A DNA stretch of 64,000 bases from Mortierella alpina (taxonomy: Eukaryota; Mortierellomycota; Mortierellomycetes; Mortierellales; Mortierellaceae). The stretch spans positions 186,001 through 250,000 of the forward strand of contig JANATF010000021.1 of assembly GCA_029449245.1 (NCBI GenBank). The letters are read 5' to 3'. The translations under genes and the position numbers were made by a program. Under the pieces are notes generated by a model, which saw only the letters and a list, made by a program, of their open reading frames with translations, was not told where the DNA came from and ran no database searches. Shown piece after piece: positions 61,892 through 64,000 of the stretch (positions are counted from its first letter, which is position 1; each line of letters opens with the position of its first letter).

Positions 61892-61900
61892 TTAGCTAAT
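61892..61900. repeat. 9-bp target-site duplication, right (element B)
   Basis: TTAGCTAAT, identical to 54469-54477. Confidence 0.92.
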
Positions 61901-62312
61901 AGGTGCAGGATTGGTGGCGTAAGAGACTTCGGTGCTTCACTGGAGGCAGAGCCGCACAACTAACTAGAAAACGGTGGCTTGGAGCGAGCGTCCCTCAGAT
62001 TCAGAGGGCCGCTGGCTCGAGTGGGTCACTCGCTCGCTCAGTTGACTCGCTCAGCTCACAGCTCTAGAAAGACCTTTTTTTTTGTTTATAAGAGATTTAT
62101 TGCGTCAGAGTGTGTGCAAAAATTCAATACTCCCCACCATAGGAGTCGCCGCCGATCAAAAGGATATAAAAATGAATACTTTCTGCAAGTACAAAAGTTA
62201 CATCAAAGGGGAGAAGGAGAGAGAAGAGAGAAATATAACAGGTAACAGGGTAGAAGGGGTCCAAGCAACGTAGAGTACAAAAGAAACAAGAGAAAGGAAA
62301 TCAAGTACAGTG

Positions 62313-64000
62313 TTAGGTGGGGAAATTAGTGTCCGTCGTCAGGTCTGCTGCGGGTGTAGGCGGTTGGTGTCGCGCCTCCCTTTTGCGTCGCTCCTCCATC
62401 TGTGCCAAAACTTGAGTGAGCGCGATGTCAACGGCGCTTAGAACTCTCGTGTTGTCAAAGATCTGATTCTCACGGATGAAGGCGAAGTGGTGACGCCAGA
62501 TGGTGGCCAAGATGGATCCGAGCAGGAGGATGATGGGTACGTTGTTGAAAGGTGTCAGTGTCTCTGGTCGGGGGAAAAAGAGACGTTCAACCTGATCGGC
62601 TGTCCAAGTGTGATCTTTGATGTACTTGGTCAGCGCTCCTTGCCAGACCGCGAGCTTCTGGGGGCAGCTGAAGAGGAGGTGTTGGTCCGTTTCGATCGCA
62701 TTATTGCAGATACGACAGATGGGCTCTACCACGTCTGGGATGATTGCATGAAGACGGACGCCAGAGGGGAGTTTGTTAATTAAAAGGCGCCACCAGACGT
62801 TGCGAACGTTGTGGGGCATCTCAGCCCTCCAGAAACCAGTCCAAAAACGGGCCGTGAATGGCGGTGGGGCTGGGTCCATGGGAGGGTTTTGAGGTTGTGG
62901 TGCGGGGGGTTGGTAGATCCTGTCGAAGGCAGCACGGCGGAAAATCCTCGTACTCGCGATCCCAAAGGCGCCTTTTCTGGAGTCGTCGACGATAATGGCA
63001 TTAATGTGGTCAGCCAGGTCGTCCTCCAGTAACAGTGGTCCAATGTTATCCAGTGCTCGTTGTAGCACCGGGTGAGGGGTGAAATGGTGGTTTCTGATAT
63101 TGTCCTCCAGGGCTCTCCTGTGTCTGTGACCAGCAACCCGTTCAGCTGAAGGAATGTGAAACGTGTAGGCAAGTTTTATGGTAGGAAAGTAAGTGAGAAA
63201 AAGATGTCGGTCCACACTGACCACACACCGGTATTTATACATGTTTATTGTTACTACAGAGATGTAATGTTGGGTAAATAGATAGGTGAAGGAGTCATTG
63301 CCAAGAGATGGATAGCGGAAGGCTATAGCCTGGCGCGTGTCCTAGCTTCTGAATGATTGGCCATGATCCTAATTCATTAGACGTTACGCCAATACTACAT
63401 AGCATGGGTACCGGATGACTGATCCGGACCAGGAACATCTTTCTGGTTCATGTAGTTCGTGCTGGCGAAGGTCCATGATTGGTACCTGGAGCCAAGCTTC
63501 TAGATATGACATTTTGTATCTTCTAGGCAAGCACTTTCACTGTTTTGATTGGACTCGTTGGTCTTTGTTAAGGAGTCTACGATAGTAGACGCGTTCGTAT
63601 CTCTATGTACTTACTACTGGACTCTGGTGAATATTGCACAGAATGAACTCCAGATGTCCCTCTGTCTGTTCAGCGTTCGTCCAAAAGGGCCTGAGGACAT
63701 GATCTGTACGCCAGGCGGGTGGGTGTGGTACAGGAACGCCGTCCGCGTCTAGCCATTGCGGAAGCAACGTGGCCAGCATGGTGCCGAAGGGCGCTGCCTC
63801 AGCCTCGGCTTGAGTCCAGGAAGTCGAGGGGATCGTCTTCATGGACTGCACCAAGCCTCGGAGGATCGAGTGCGGGCGGAAGTACTTCTTTCCAGGAGTC
63901 AGATAGAAGTCTGGGTTCGTAAAGGGAGCAAGAGGGTAGTCAGAGGAGGTTTGTTTGCATAGCATATCTTTGAAGAGGGAAGCCATGAATGAGGTGGAAT
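62313..64000 (-). pseudogene. LINE ORF2 C-terminal part, interrupted
   Basis: Matches the other LINE over the region after the reverse transcriptase: HSILRGLVQSMKTIPSTSW, NVWWRLLINKLPSGV, CRICNNAIETDQHLLFSCP. Removing the solo LTR with one GAATG copy restores the frame, so the LTR is the only visible lesion in this part. Confidence 0.85.
63157..63640 (-). repeat. Solo LTR of the chromovirus family in LINE ORF2
   Basis: 484 bp, minus orientation, close match to the LTRs at 43453 and 49777. Flanked by a 5-bp duplication GAATG (63152-63156, 63641-63645), so it formed by recombination between the two LTRs of a single insertion. Confidence 0.95.

Larger units (their letters stand above)
62075..64000 (-). 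mobile_element. Second LINE copy, interrupted by a solo LTR and cut by the window edge
   Basis: Same 3' UTR and poly(A) end (T9 at 62075-62083) as the LINE ending at 41027, with scattered substitutions and an extra TAGGAGTC near 62141. ORF2 C-terminal coding runs 62313-63156 and resumes after the LTR at 63646-64000. Left of the tail is CTCTAGAAAGACC. Its 5' part lies outside. Confidence 0.9.

Overview
This window is eukaryotic and almost certainly fungal. Genes have short introns (about 50-150 nt, GTAAGT-type donors) and the element mix is typically fungal: a chromodomain gypsy element, a Crypton-type recombinase, Helitrons, a pogo-type transposon and DIRS-like fragments. The few host-type genes (an F-box/LRR-like protein and small secreted cysteine-rich proteins) would suit an early-diverging fungus such as Mortierellomycota, but the lineage is an inference from gene style only. 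The region is an accessory, transposon-dense island: most of the 64 kb is mobile DNA, much of it nested.

Layout. 1-6.6 kb: right ends of two DIRS-like elements (tyrosine recombinase followed by inverted, recombination-site-like repeats), a gag-like ORF next to a Helitron 3' end, an F-box-like gene and a small secreted protein. 7.2-14.1 kb: element A, a two-gene transposon with 968-bp terminal inverted repeats (TIRs) and a 9-bp target duplication. 14.5-20 kb: solo LTR, a secreted GPI-type protein and a three-exon Crypton-type recombinase gene. 20.3-31.3 kb: two Helitron copies about 4 kb long in inverted orientation, with decayed Helitron and unidentified ORF remnants between them. 32.3-34.8 kb: a pogo-like DDE transposon. 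36-41 kb: two related cysteine-rich secreted peptides, a MITE, Helitron-like ends and a minisatellite. 41.0-53.3 kb: a non-LTR retrotransposon split by an intact chromovirus whose LTRs look identical. 54.5-61.9 kb: element B, a diverged relative of A with 898-bp TIRs and its own 9-bp target duplication. 62.1-64 kb: a second LINE copy interrupted by a solo LTR.

The most interesting system is the A/B family. Each element has long TIRs beginning GAAGCTCTGAAC, a 9-bp target-site duplication, a RecQ-like helicase gene reading in from the left and a DUF6589-type gene reading in convergently from the right. The first exons of both genes lie inside the TIRs. One promoter and one N-terminal coding module are therefore duplicated at the two ends, and both proteins are predicted to start with the same 100-odd residues. 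The DUF6589-type protein carries three conserved acidic residues in an order suggestive of an RNase H-like DDE transposase, while the helicase could assist strand separation or repair. The architecture is read from sequence; the biochemical roles are inferences.
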